Shown one piece after another: positions 38,001-50,237 of a DNA stretch of 64,000 nucleotides. This stretch comes from Paratinospora sagittata (taxonomy: Eukaryota > Streptophyta > Magnoliopsida > Ranunculales > Menispermaceae), in assembly GCA_035771175.1 (NCBI GenBank), contig JAYMFD010001271.1:1302001-1366000 (forward strand), given 5' to 3'. The notes under the pieces were generated by a model. The model was not told where the DNA came from and ran no database searches. It was given only the letters and a program-made list of their open reading frames with translations. How positions within the stretch are numbered: position 1 is the first letter of the stretch; the number at the start of each line of letters is the position of its first letter. The position numbers and the translations under genes were made by a program.

Positions 38001-40050
38001 TCCCAAACATCAGACTCATGGGATCTCATGAAGTATCTTATTCTTGTTTGCCAGTGCAAGTGATTTCCGCCCTTAAACAGTGGAACGACATACACAAAAT
38101 TTCCTTCATCATACATGTCCCCTAAGGAATTTCTCAATTGTTTTTGCTTGTGGGAGCACCTTACCCAGCTTTTTCATCTCTTTAACAATCTTGGTAAAGC
38201 GTGTTATGGCTTCTAAGATTTCCACGTTCTCCCTAATTCTAAAGGCATCATAGGATTCCTCTAGCTTTGTCAACCATGTTTTCTTTCCTTGCTTTGTCTT
38301 TTCATTAGTAACTTCTAGGTTATCCCATTTCCCATTGGCACTGTCACAGGCACTGGGTCTGTTGAATTCATTAATCGAAAGACTACAAAAAAGCATGTCT
38401 ATGATACCTTGTAATTTAATTGCTCTAACATCTTTTCTCCGGGTAACCATACATTCTTTGCCTTCGGCACAATTACAACATTTTCAACCTTTGTCGATGC
38501 ATAATAACAATTTCTTAAAATATCCCAAACATCAGAATCATGGGATCTCATGAAGTATCGTATTCTTTTTTTCCAATGCAAGTAATTTCCCCCCTTAAAC
38601 AGTGGAACGCGAAACACTGAATTTCCATCATTATACCTATCCCCTAAGGAATTTCCCAATTATTTTGGCTTGTGGCAGCACCTCACCCAACTTCTTCATC
38701 TCTTGAATAATCTTTGTGAAGTGTGTTATAGCAACTTATATGTCTTCGTTCTTTCTCCGGGTAGCCATACTTTCCTTGTGTTCGGCACAATTACACCATT
38801 TTCAACCTTTGTGAGTGCAGAATAGCCATTTCTTAAAATATCCCAAACATAAGACTCATGGGATCTCATGAAGTATCTTATTCTTGTTTTCCATTGCAAT
38901 TTATTTTCACCGTTAAACAGGGGAACGTGATACACAAAATTTCCTTCATTATACATGTCCACTAAGGAATTTACCAATTGTTCTTGCTTGTGGGAGCACC
39001 TCACCCAGCTTCTTCATCTCTTTAATAATCTTGGTAAAGCGTGTTATGGTTTCAATGATTTCCAAGTTCTCACTAATTCTAAAGGCATCATAGGATTCCT
39101 CCAGCTTTGTCAACTATGTTTCCTTTACTTCCTTTGTGTCTTCATGAGTAACTTCTAGGTTATCCCATTTCTCCTTAGCAATGTTGCAGGCACTGGGTCT
39201 GTTGAATTCAATATTCGAGAGATTACGGAAAAACATGTTTATGATACCTTCTCATTAAATTGCTCTAACTTCTTTTCTCTGGGTAGCCATACATTCTTTT
39301 CCTTCCGCACAAATACACCATTCTCAACCTTTGTGGGTGCAGAATAGCCATTCCTTACAATATCCCAAACATCAGAATCATGGGATCTCATAAAGTAATT
39401 TCTGCCTATGAACAGTGGAGGGCGATTAATAGAATTTCCTTCATCATACATATCCCCTAAGGAATTTCCCAATTGTTTTTGCTTGTGGGGGCACCTCACC
39501 CCAGCTTCTTCATCTCCTTAAAAATCTTGGTAAAGCGTGTTATGGCTTCTGAGATTTCCACGTTCTCACAAATTCTGAATCATCATAGGATTCCTCCAGC
39601 TTTGTCAACTCTGTTTCCTTTACTTGGTTTGTGAGTTAATGAGTAACTTTTAGGTTATCCCATTTCTCCTTGGCAGTGTCGCAGGCACTGAGTCTGTTGA
39701 ATTCATTAATCAAAAGACTACAGAAAAACTTGTTTATGAGACCATGTCATTTAATTTCTCTAACTTCTTTTCTCCGAATAGCCATACATTCTTTACCTTT
39801 GGCACAATTACACCATTTTGAACATTTGTGGTGCATAATATACATTTCTTACAAGACCCCAAACTTCAGACCCATTGGATCTCATAAAGTATCTTATTCT
39901 TGTTTTCCAGTGCAAGTAATTTCCGCCCTTAAACAGTGGAATGCGATACACAAAATTTCCTTCATCATACGTGTCCCCTAAGGAATTTCCCAATTGTTTT
40001 TTCTTGTAGGACCACCTCACCCAGCTTCTTCATCTCTTTAATAATCTTTG
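35100..40050 (-). repeat. Paralogous array segment (left copy)
   Basis: Successive monomers here have their best partners in order in 41.75-48.4 kb. Landmarks: CCTAGACATCAAAATCATGG (35356 and ~41945); GGCTTCGGC with CAAAATAGTCATTTC (36322 and 43430); a partial internal duplication before TTTATAGAAAAACATG (36826 and 43898); ACTGTTTGTCGG or ACTCTTTGTCGG (37444 and 45565); GGTGCATAATA(G/A)ACATTTC (39830 and 48265). The shift grows from ~6.6 to ~7.1, ~8.1 and ~8.4 kb, showing extra monomers gained or lost between the copies. Confidence 0.7.
38109..38450 (-). pseudogene. Gag UBN2-like half, 113-residue frame
   Basis: The frame reads MVTRRKDVRAIKLQGIIDML as an off-frame lead, then the UBN2 core with a NEKTKQGKKTWLTKLEES variant. 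Its partner in the right paralogous segment, at 46231-46464, retains only the last part because of a deletion at 46456. Confidence 0.62.
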
Positions 40051-40774
40051 TGAAGCATCTTATGGCGTCTGAGATGTATTCGTTCTCTCTAGTTCTGAAG
40101 GCATCATATGATTCCTCTAGCTTTTTCAACTTTGTTTCCTTTACTTGCTTTGTTTCTTCATGAGTAACCTTTAGGTTATCCCATATCTCCTTCGTAATGT
40201 CGCAGGCACAGGGTCTGTTGAATTCCTTAATCGACAGACTATAGAAAAGCATGTTTATGATACATTTTCATTTAATTTCTCTAACTTCTTTTCTCCAAGT
40301 AGCCAAACATTCTTTGCCTTCGGAACAATTACACCAATTTCCACCTTTCTGGGTGCAGAATAGTCATTTCATATAATTTCCAAAACATCAGACTCATGGG
40401 ATCTAATGAACTATCTTATTCTTGTTTTCCAGTGCAAGTAATTTTCACCCTTAAACAGTGGAACGTGATACACATAATTTTCTTCATCATACATGTCCTC
40501 TATGGAGTCTCCCAATTGTTTTTGCTTGTGGGAGCACCTCACCCAGCTTCTTCATCTCTTGAATAATCTTTGTGAAGCGTGTTATGGCCTCTGAGATGTC
40601 TTCGTTCTCACTAATTCTAGAAGCATCATTAGATTCCTTCACCATTGTCAACTTTGTTTCCTTTACTTGCTTTGTGTCTTCATGAGCAACTTCATGGTTA
40701 TCCCATTTCTCATTGGCAGTGTCGTAGGCACTGGGTCTGTTCAATTCATTAATCGAGAGACAACAAAAAAACAT
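39965..40774 (-). repeat. Two adjacent monomers spaced exactly 522 bp
   Basis: The second halves at 39965-40252 and 40487-40774 are 522 bp apart and both open for 95 residues. The second carries SAYDTANEKWDN and a LTMVKES variant that is also seen at 50749-51042, 51867-52076 and 52826-53104. This links the segment to the dimer repeat at 50-53 kb. Confidence 0.65.
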
Positions 40775-41749
40775 GTTTATGATACCTTGTCATCTAATTG
40801 CTCTAATTTCTTTTCTCCGGGTAGCCATATATTTTTTGCCTTCGGCACAATTACAACATTTTCAACCTTTGTGGGTGCATAATAGCAATTTCTTAAAATA
40901 TCCCAAACATCAGAATCATGGGATCTCATGAAGTATCTTATTCTTGTTTTCCAATGCAAGTAATTTCCCCCCTTAAATAGTGGAACGCGAATGACTAAAT
41001 TTCCTTCATTATACCTGTCCCCTAAGAAATTTCCAAATTATTTTGGCTTGTCGCAGCACCTCGCCCAGCTTCTTCATATCTTTAATATTTTTTGTGAAGT
41101 ATGTTATAGCAACTTAGATGTCTTCGTTCTCACTAAATCTAAAGGTATGATAGGATTCCTCCAACTTTCACAACTTTGTTTCCTTTACTTGCTTTGTGTC
41201 TTCATGAGTAACTTCTAGGTCATCCCATTTGTCATTGGCAGTGTCGTAGGCACTGGGTCTGTTGAATTAATTAATCGAGAGACTACAAAAAAACATGTTT
41301 ATGATACCTTGTCATTTAATTGCTCTAACCTCTTTTCTTCGGGTAGCCATACATTTTTTGCCTTCGGCACAATTACACCATTTTCAACCTTTGTGGGTGC
41401 AGAATAGCCATTTCTTACAATATCCCAAATATCAGAATCATGGGATCTCATAAAATATCTTATTCTTATTTTTCATGCAAGTAATTTCCGCCCTTTAATA
41501 GTGGGTGGCGATTCATAGAATTTCCTTCATCATACATGTCCCCTAAGGAATTTCCCAATTGTTTTTTCTTGTGGGAGCACCTCACCCAACTTCTTCATCT
41601 CTTTACTAATCTTGGTAAAGCGTGTTATAGCTTTTGGGATTTCCACGTTCTAACTAATTCAGAAGGCATCAAAGGATTCCTCCAGCTTTGTCAACTTTGT
41701 TTACTTTACATGTTTCGTGTCTTCATGAGTAACTTTTAGGTTATCACGT

Positions 41750-44700
41750 TTCTCCTAGGCGGTGTCGCAGGCACAGGGTCTGTTGAATTCATTAATCAAA
41801 AGACTATAGAAAAGCATGTTTGTGATACCTTGTCATTTTATTGCTCTAACTTCTTTTCTGCTGGTAGCCAAACATTCTTTGCTTTTGGCACAATTACACC
41901 ATTTTCAACCTTTGTGGGTGCTGAATAGCCATTTCTTACAATATCCTAGACATCAAAATCATGGGATCTCATAAAGTATCTTATTCTTGTTTTCCAGTGC
42001 GAGTAATTTTCGCCCTTAAACAGTGAAACGCGAAACACAAAATATCCTTCATCATACATGTCCCTGAGGAATTTCTCGATTGTTTTTTGCTTGTAGGAGC
42101 ACCTCACCCAGCTTTTTCATCTCTTTAAAAATCTTGGTAAAACGTGTTATGGCTTCTGGGATTTCCACGTTCCCATTAATTCTTAAGTCATCATAGGCTT
42201 CCTCCACCTTTGTCAACTTTGTTTCATTTACTTGCTTTGTATCTTCAAGTGTAACTTCTACATTATCCCATTTCTCCTTGGCAGTGTCGCAGGCCCTGGG
42301 TCTGTTGAATTCAGTAATCGAAAGACTACAAAAAAGAATGTTTATGATACCTTGTCATTTAATTGCTCTAACTTCTTTTCTACGGGTAGCCATACATTCT
42401 TTGCTTTGGGCACAATTACACCATTTTCAACCTTTGTGGTTGCAGAATAGCCATTTCTTACAATATCCCAAACATCAGAATCATAGAATCTTATTCTTAT
42501 TTTTCATGCAAGTAATTTTTGCCCTTGAACAGCGGATGGCGATTCATAGAATTTTCCTTCATCATACATGTCCCCTAAGGAAGTTCCCAACTGCTTTTGC
42601 TTGTGGAAGCACCTCACCCAACTTTTTCATCTCTTTAATAATCTTGGTAAAGTGTGTTATGGCTTCTCAGATTTCCACGTTCCCACTACTTCTGAACTCA
42701 TCATAGGCTTCCTCCAACTTTGTCAACTTTGTTTCCTATACTTGCTTTGTATCTTCTTGAGTAACTTCCACGTTATCCCACTTCTCCTTGGCAGTGTTGC
42801 AGGCACTGGGTCTATTGAATTCAGTAATCGAAAGACTCGAAAAAAATATGTTTATGATACCTTGTCATTCAATTGCTCTAACTTCTTTTCTACGGGTAGA
42901 AATACATTCTTTGCTTTATGCACAATTACACTATTGTCAACCTTTGTGGGTGTAGAATAGCCATTTCTCACAATATCCCAAACATCAGAATCATGGGATC
43001 TCATAAAGTATCTTACTCTTGTTTTTCTGTGCAAGTGATTTCTGGCCTTTATCAGGGGAGGGCGATTCATTGAATTTCCTTCATCATACATGTACTAATT
43101 TGTTTTTGCCTGTGGGAGCACCTCACCCAGCTTCTTCATCTCTTTAATAATCTTGGTAAAATGTGTTACGGCTTCTGAGATTTTTACGTTCTCACTAATT
43201 CTAAAGGCATCATAGGATTCCTCCAGTTTTGTCAACTTTGTTTCCTTTACTTGCTTTGTGTCTTCATGAGTAACTTTTAGGTTATCCCATTTCTCCTCGG
43301 CAGTGTCGCAAGCACTGCGTCCGTTGAATTCATTAATCGAAAGACTACAGAAAAGCATGTTTATGAAATCTTGTCATTTAATTGCTCTAACTTCTTTTCT
43401 CCTGGTAGCCATAAATTCTTTGGCTTCGGCACAATTACACCATTTTCAACCTTTGTGGGTGCAAAATAGTCATTTCTTACAATATCCCAAACATCAGACT
43501 CATGAGATTTCATGAAGTATCTTATTCTTGTTTTCCAGTGCAAGTAATTTTCGCCCTTAAACAGTTTAATGCGATACACAGAATTTCATTCATCATACAT
43601 GTCCCGTAAGGAATTTCCCAATTGTTTTTGCTTATGGGACCACCTCACCCAGCTTCTTCATCTTTTCAATAATCTTTGTGAAGCGTGTTATGGCATCTGA
43701 GATGTCTTCGTTCTCACTAATTCTATAGGAATTATAGGATTCCTCCAACTTTGTCAACTTTGTTTCCTTTACTTGCTTTGTATCTTGATGAGTAACTTCT
43801 AGGTTGTCCCATTTCTCCTTGCCAGTGTCGCAGGAACTGGGTTTGTTGAATTCATTAATAGAAAGACTCCAGAAAAGCATGTTTATGACTCCATGTTTAT
43901 AGAAAAGCATGTTTATGATACCTTGTCATTTAATTGCTCTAACATCTTTTCTACGAGTAGCCATACACTATTTGCTTTTGGCACAATTACACCATTTTCA
44001 ACCTTTGTGGGTGCAGAATAGCCATTTCTTACAATATCCCCAAACATCAGAATCATGGGATCTCTTAAAGTATCTTATTCTTATTTTTCAAGCAAGTAAT
44101 TTCTGCCCTTGAACAGGGGACGACGATTCATAGAATTTTCTTCATCATACATGTCTCCTAAGGAATTTCCCAATTGTTTTTGCTTGTGGGAGCACCTCAC
44201 CCAGCTTCTTAATCTCTTTAATAATCTTCATAAAGCGTGTTATGGGTTCTGAGATTTCCACGTTCTCAGTAATTCTGAAGGCATCATAGGATTCCTCTAG
44301 CTTTGTCAACTTTGTTTACTTTACTTGCTTTGTGTCTTCTTGAGTATCTTTTAGGTTATCCCAATGCTCCTCGGCAGTGTCGCAGGCACTGGGTCTGTTG
44401 AATTCATTAATCAAAAGACTACAGAAAAGCATGTTTATAATACCTTGTAGTTTACTTGCTCAAACTTCTTTTCTCTAGGTAGCCATAAGTTCTTTGCCTT
44501 CGACATAATTACACCATTTTGAACCTTTGTGGGTGCAGAATAGCCATTTCTTACAATATCCCAAACATCAGACTCATGAGATCTAATGAACTATCTTATT
44601 CTTGTTTTTCACCGCAAGTAATTTTTGCCCTTAAATAGTTGAACGGGATACACAAAAGTTTCTTCACCATACATGTCCCCTAAGGAATTTCCCAATTGTT

Positions 44701-47700
44701 TTTACTTGTGGGACCACATCACCCAGCTTATTCATGTCTTTAATAATCTTTGTGAGGTGTGTTATGGCATCTGAGATGTCTTCGTTCTCACTAATTCTAA
44801 ATGCATCATAGGATTCCTCCAGCTTTGTCAACTTTGTTTCCTTTACTTCCTTTGTGTCTTCATGAGTAACTTATACGTTATCCCATTTCTACTTGCCTGT
44901 GTCGCAGGCACTGGGTCTGTTGAATTCATTATTCGAAAGACTACATAAGAGCATGTTTATCGTACCTTGTCATTTAATTGCTCTAAGTTATTTTCTCCGG
45001 GTAGCCATACATTCTTTTCTTCCAGCACAATTACAGAGTTTTCAACCTCTGTGGGTGCAGAATAGAAATTTCTTACAATATCCCAAATATTAGAATCATG
45101 TGATCTCATAAAGTTTCTTCTCCTTGTTTTTCAGTGCAAGTAATTTCCACCCTTAAACTGTGGAGGGCGATTCATAGAACTTCTTTCATGATACATGTCC
45201 CCTATGGAATTTCCTAATTGTTTTTGCTTGTGGGAGCACCTAACCTAGCATCTCCATCTTTATAATAATGTTGGTAAAGCGTGTTATGGCTTCTGAGATT
45301 TCCGCGTTGTCACTAATTCTGAAGGCAACATAGGATTCCTACAGCTTTCTCAACTTCGTTTCCTTTCCTTGCTTTATGTCTTCATGAGTAACTTTTAGGT
45401 TATCCCATTTTTCCTTGGCAGTGTCGCAGGCACTAGGTCTATTGAATTCATTAATCGAAAGACTACAGAAAAGTATGTTTATGGTACCTTGTCATTTAAT
45501 TGCGCTGACTTCTTTTCTCCAGGTAGCCATACATTCTTTGCCTTCGGCACAATTACACCATTTTCACTCTTTGTCGGTGTAGAATAGCCATTTGTAATAA
45601 TATCCCAAACATCAGAATCTTGGGATCTCATAAAGTTTCTTATTCTTGTTTTCCAGTGCAAGTAATTTCAACCCTTAAATAGTGGAACGCGATACACAGA
45701 CTTTCCTTCATCATACATGTCCTCTAAGAAATTTCCCAATTGTTTTTGCTAGTGGGAGCACCTCACCCAGCTGCTTCATCTCTTCAATAATCTTTGCGAA
45801 GCGTGTTATGGCATCTGAGATGTCTTCGTTCTCACTAATTCTTAATGTATCATAGCATTCCTCTAGCTTTGTCATCTTTGTTTCATTTCTTGCTTTGTGT
45901 CTTCATGAGTAACTTCCAGGTTATCCCATTTCTCCTTGGCAGTGTTGCAGGCACTGCGTCTATTGAATTTATTAATCGAAAGACTACAGAAAAACATGTT
46001 TATGATATCTTGTTATTTAAGTGCTCTTACTTCTTTCTCCGGGTAGCCATACTTTCTTTGCGTTCGCCACAATTACACCATTTTCAACCTTTGTGGGTGC
46101 AGAATAGCCATTTCTTAAAATATCCCAAACATCAGACTTATGGGATCTCATGAAGTATCTTATTCTTGTTTCCCAGTGCTAGTGATTTACGCCCTTAAAC
46201 AGTGGAACGACATACACAAAATTTCCTTCATCATACATGTCCCCTAAGGAATTTCTCAATTGTTTTTGCTTGTGGGAGCACCTCACCCAGCTTCTTCATC
46301 TCTTTAATAATCTTGGTAAAGCGTGTTATGGCTTCAATGATTTCCAAGTTCTCACTAATTCTAAAGGCATCATAGGATTCCTCCAGCTTTGTCAACCTTG
46401 TTTCCTTTACTTGCTTTGTGTTTTCATGAGTAACTTCTAGGGTATCCCATTTCCCATTGTGCATGCTTTATGCACAATTACACTATTGTCAACCTTTGTG
46501 GGTGCATAATAGCAATTTCTTAAAATATCCCAAACATCTCCATCATGGGATCTCATGAAGTATCTTATTTTTGTTTTCCAATGTAAGTAATTTACCCCCT
46601 TAAACAGTGGAACGCGAAACACTGAATTTCCTTCATTATACCTGTCCCCTAAGGAATTTCCCAAATATTTTGGCTTGTGGCAGCACCTCATCCAGCTTCT
46701 TCATCTCTCTAATAATCTTTGTGAATTGTATTATAGCAACTTAGATGTTTTCGTTCTCACTAAATCTAAAGGTATGATAGGATTCCTCCAGCTTTCACAG
46801 CTTTGTTTCCTTTACTTGCTTTGTGTCTTCAGGAGTAACTTCTAGGTCATCCCATTTCTCCTTGGTAGTGTCGCAGGAATTGGGTCTGTTGAATTCATTA
46901 ACCGAAAGACTATAGAAAAGCATGTTTATGATACCTTGTCATTTAATTGCTCTAACTTCTTTTCTCTGTGTAGCCATACATTCTTTGCCTTCGGCACAAT
47001 TACATGATTTTCAACTTTTATGGTTGCAGAATAGCAATTTCTCTTCTTGAGTATCTTCTAGGTTATCTCATTTCTCCTTAGCAGTGTCGCAGGCACTAGG
47101 TCTGCTCAATTTATTAATTGAAAGACTACAGAAAAGCATGTTTATGATACCTTGTCATTTAAGTGCTCTTACTTCTTTCTCCGGGTAGCCATACTTTCTT
47201 TGTGTTCAGCATAATTACACCATTTTCAACCTTTGTGAGTGCAGAATAGCCATTTCTTAAAATATCCCAAACATCAGACCCATGGGATCTCATGAAGTAT
47301 CTTATTCTTGTTTTCCAGTGCAAGTAATTTTCTCAATACACAAAATTTCCTTCATCATACATGTCCACTAAGGAATTTACCAATTGTTCTTGCTTGTGGA
47401 AGCACCTCACCCAACTTCTTCATCTCTTTAATAATCTTTGTGAAGCGTGTTATGGCATCTGAGATGACTTCGTTTTCACTAATTCTAAAGGCATCATAGA
47501 ATTCTTCCAGCTTTGTCAACTTTGTTTCCTTTACTTCCTTCGTGTCTTCATGAGTAACTTCTAGGTTATCCCATTTCTCCTTAGCAATGTTGAAGGCACT
47601 GGGTTAGTTGAATTCATTAATCGAGAGATTACGGAAAAGCATGTTTATGATACCTTGTCATTTAATTGCTCTAACTTCTTTTCTCTGGGTAGCCATGCAT

Positions 47701-48420
47701 TCTTTTCCTTCCGCACAAATACACCATTTTCAACCTTTGTGGGTCCAGAATAGCCATTTCTTACAATATCCCAAACATCAGAATCACGGGATCTCATAAA
47801 GTATCTTATTCTTGTTTTTCAGTGCAAGTAATTTCTGCCTATGAACAGTGGAGGGCGATTAAGAGAATTTCCTTCATCATACATATCCCCTAAGGAATTT
47901 TCCAATATTTTTTGCTTGTGGGAGCACCTCACCCATCTTCTTCATCTCTTTAAAAATCTTGGTAAAGCGTGTTATGGCTTCTGAGATTTCCACGTTCTCA
48001 CTAATTCTAAATCATCATAGGATTCCTCCAGCTTTGTCAAGTCTGTTTCCTTTACTTGCTTTGTGTGTCTTAATGAGTAACTTTGAGGTTATCCCATTTC
48101 TCCTTGGCAGTGTCACAAGCACTGGGTTTGTTGAATTCATTAATCGAAAGACTACTGAAAAGCTCGTTTATGAGACCTTGTCATTTAATTGCTCTAACTT
48201 TTTTCTCCGGATAGCCATACATTCTTTACCATCGGCACAATTACACCATTTTCAACCTTTGTGGTGCATAATAGACATTTCTTACAATACCCCAAACTTC
48301 AGACCCATTGGATCTCATAAAGTATCTTAATCTTGTTTTCCAGTGCAAGTAATTTTCGCCCTTAAACAGTGGAACGCGATACACAAAATTTCCTTCATCA
48401 TACGTGTCCCCTAAGGAATT
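41750..48420 (-). repeat. Paralogous array segment (right copy)
   Basis: Colinear with 35.1-40.05 kb but with about three extra monomers (near 42.5-43.0 and 44.05-45.1 kb) and a deletion junction at about 46456. The monomer at 46.5-46.8 kb, with CCAATGTAAGTAATTTACC and TTTTGGCTTGTGGCAGCACC, also has relatives at 38.5-38.7 and 40.9-41.2 kb. This suggests at least three rounds of copying. Confidence 0.68.
46456..46478. repeat. Short inverted repeat at a monomer deletion junction
   Basis: ATTGTGCAT, GCTTT and ATGCACAAT form a perfect 9-bp stem with a 5-bp loop. The left arm ends a monomer cut short after ATCCCATTTCCCATTG. The right arm begins the next monomer's ATGCACAATTACAC segment. About 300 bp of a normal unit is missing between them. 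Confidence 0.7.
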
Positions 48421-50237
48421 TCCTAATTGTTTTTGCTTGTAGGAGCACCTCGCCCAACTTCTTCATCTCTTTAATAATCTTCGTGAAGTGTCTTATGGCA
48501 CCTAAGAGGTCTTCGTTCTCACTAATTCTGAAAGCATCATTTGATTCCTCTAGCTTTGTCAACTTTGTTTCCTTTACTTGCTTTGTGTCTTCATCAGTTT
48601 AGGTTATCCCATTTCTCTTTGGCAGTGCCGCAGGGACTGCGTCTGTTGAATCCATTAATCGAAAAACTACAGAAAATCATGTTTATGATACCTTGTCATT
48701 TAATTGCTCTAACTTCTTTTCTCTGGGTAGCCATACATTCTTTGCCTTCCACACAATTACACCATTTTCAACATTTGTGAGTGCAGAATAGCCATTTCTT
48801 ACAATATCCCAAACATCAGAATCATGGGATCTCATAAAGTATCTTATTCTTGTTTTTCAGTGCAAGTAATTTATGCTTATTAACAGTGGAGGGCGATTAA
48901 TAGAATTTCCTTCATCATACATGTCCTCTAAGGAATTTTTGAATTGTTTTTCCTTGTGGGAGCACCTCAACCAGCTTTTTCATCTCTTTAATAATCTTTG
49001 TGAAGCGTGTTATGGCATATGAGATGTCTTCGTTCTCACTAGTTCTAAAGGCATCATAGGATTTCTCCACCATTGTCAACTTTGTTTCCTTTACTTGCTT
49101 TGTCTCTTCATGGGTCTGTCGAGTTCATTATTCGAGAGACTACAGAAAAGCATGTTTATGATACCTTGTCATTTAATTGCTCTAACTTCTTTTCTTCGGG
49201 TAGCGATTCATTTTTTGCCTTCGGCACAATTACACCATTTTCAAACTTTGTGGGTAAAGAATAGGCATTCCATACAAAACCCCAAAATCAGACTCATTCG
49301 ATCTAATGAAGTATCTTATTCTTGTTTTCCAGTGCATTTAATTTCAGCCCTTAAACAGTGGAACGCGATACACAAAATTTCCTTCGTTATATACTTCCCC
49401 CTAAGGAATTTCCCTATTGTTTCATCAGTTTAGGTTATCCCATTTCTCTTTGGCAGTGTCGCAGGCACAGGGTCTGTTGAATTCATTAATCGAAAGACTA
49501 CAGAAAAACATGTTTATGATACATTGTCACTTAATTGCTCCAACTACTTTTCTCCAAGTAGCCATACATTCTTTGCCTTCGGCACAATTACACCATTTTC
49601 AACCTTTGTGAGTGTAGACTACTCATTCCATATAATATCCCAAACATCAGACTCATGAGATCTCATGAACTATCTTATTCTTTTTCTCCAGTGCAAGTAA
49701 TTTTCCCGCTTAAACAATGGAACGTGATACACAAAATTTCTTTCATCATACATGTCCTCTAAGGAATTTCACAATTGTTTTTGCTTGTGGGAGCACCTCA
49801 ACCAGCTTCTTCGTCTCTTTGATAATCATTATGAAGCGTGTTATGGCTTCTAATATTTCCACGTTCTCACTAATTCTAAAGCCATCATAGGATTCCTCCA
49901 GCTTTGTCAACTTTGTTTCTTTTACTTGCTTTGTGCGTTCATGAGTAACTTTTAGGTTATCCCAATTATCCTTGGCAGTTTCGCAGGCACTCCGTCTGTT
50001 GAATTCATTAATCGAAAAATTAAAGAAACGCATGTTTATGATACCTTGTCATTTAATTGCTCTAACTTCTTTTCTCCGGGTAGCCATACATTCTTTGCCT
50101 TCGGCAGAATTACACCATTTTCAACCTTTGTGGTGCATAATAGTCATTTCTTACAATACCACAAACATCAGACTCATTGGATCTCATGAAGTATCTTATT
50201 CTTGTTTTTCACTGCAAGTAATTTCAGCCCTTAAATA

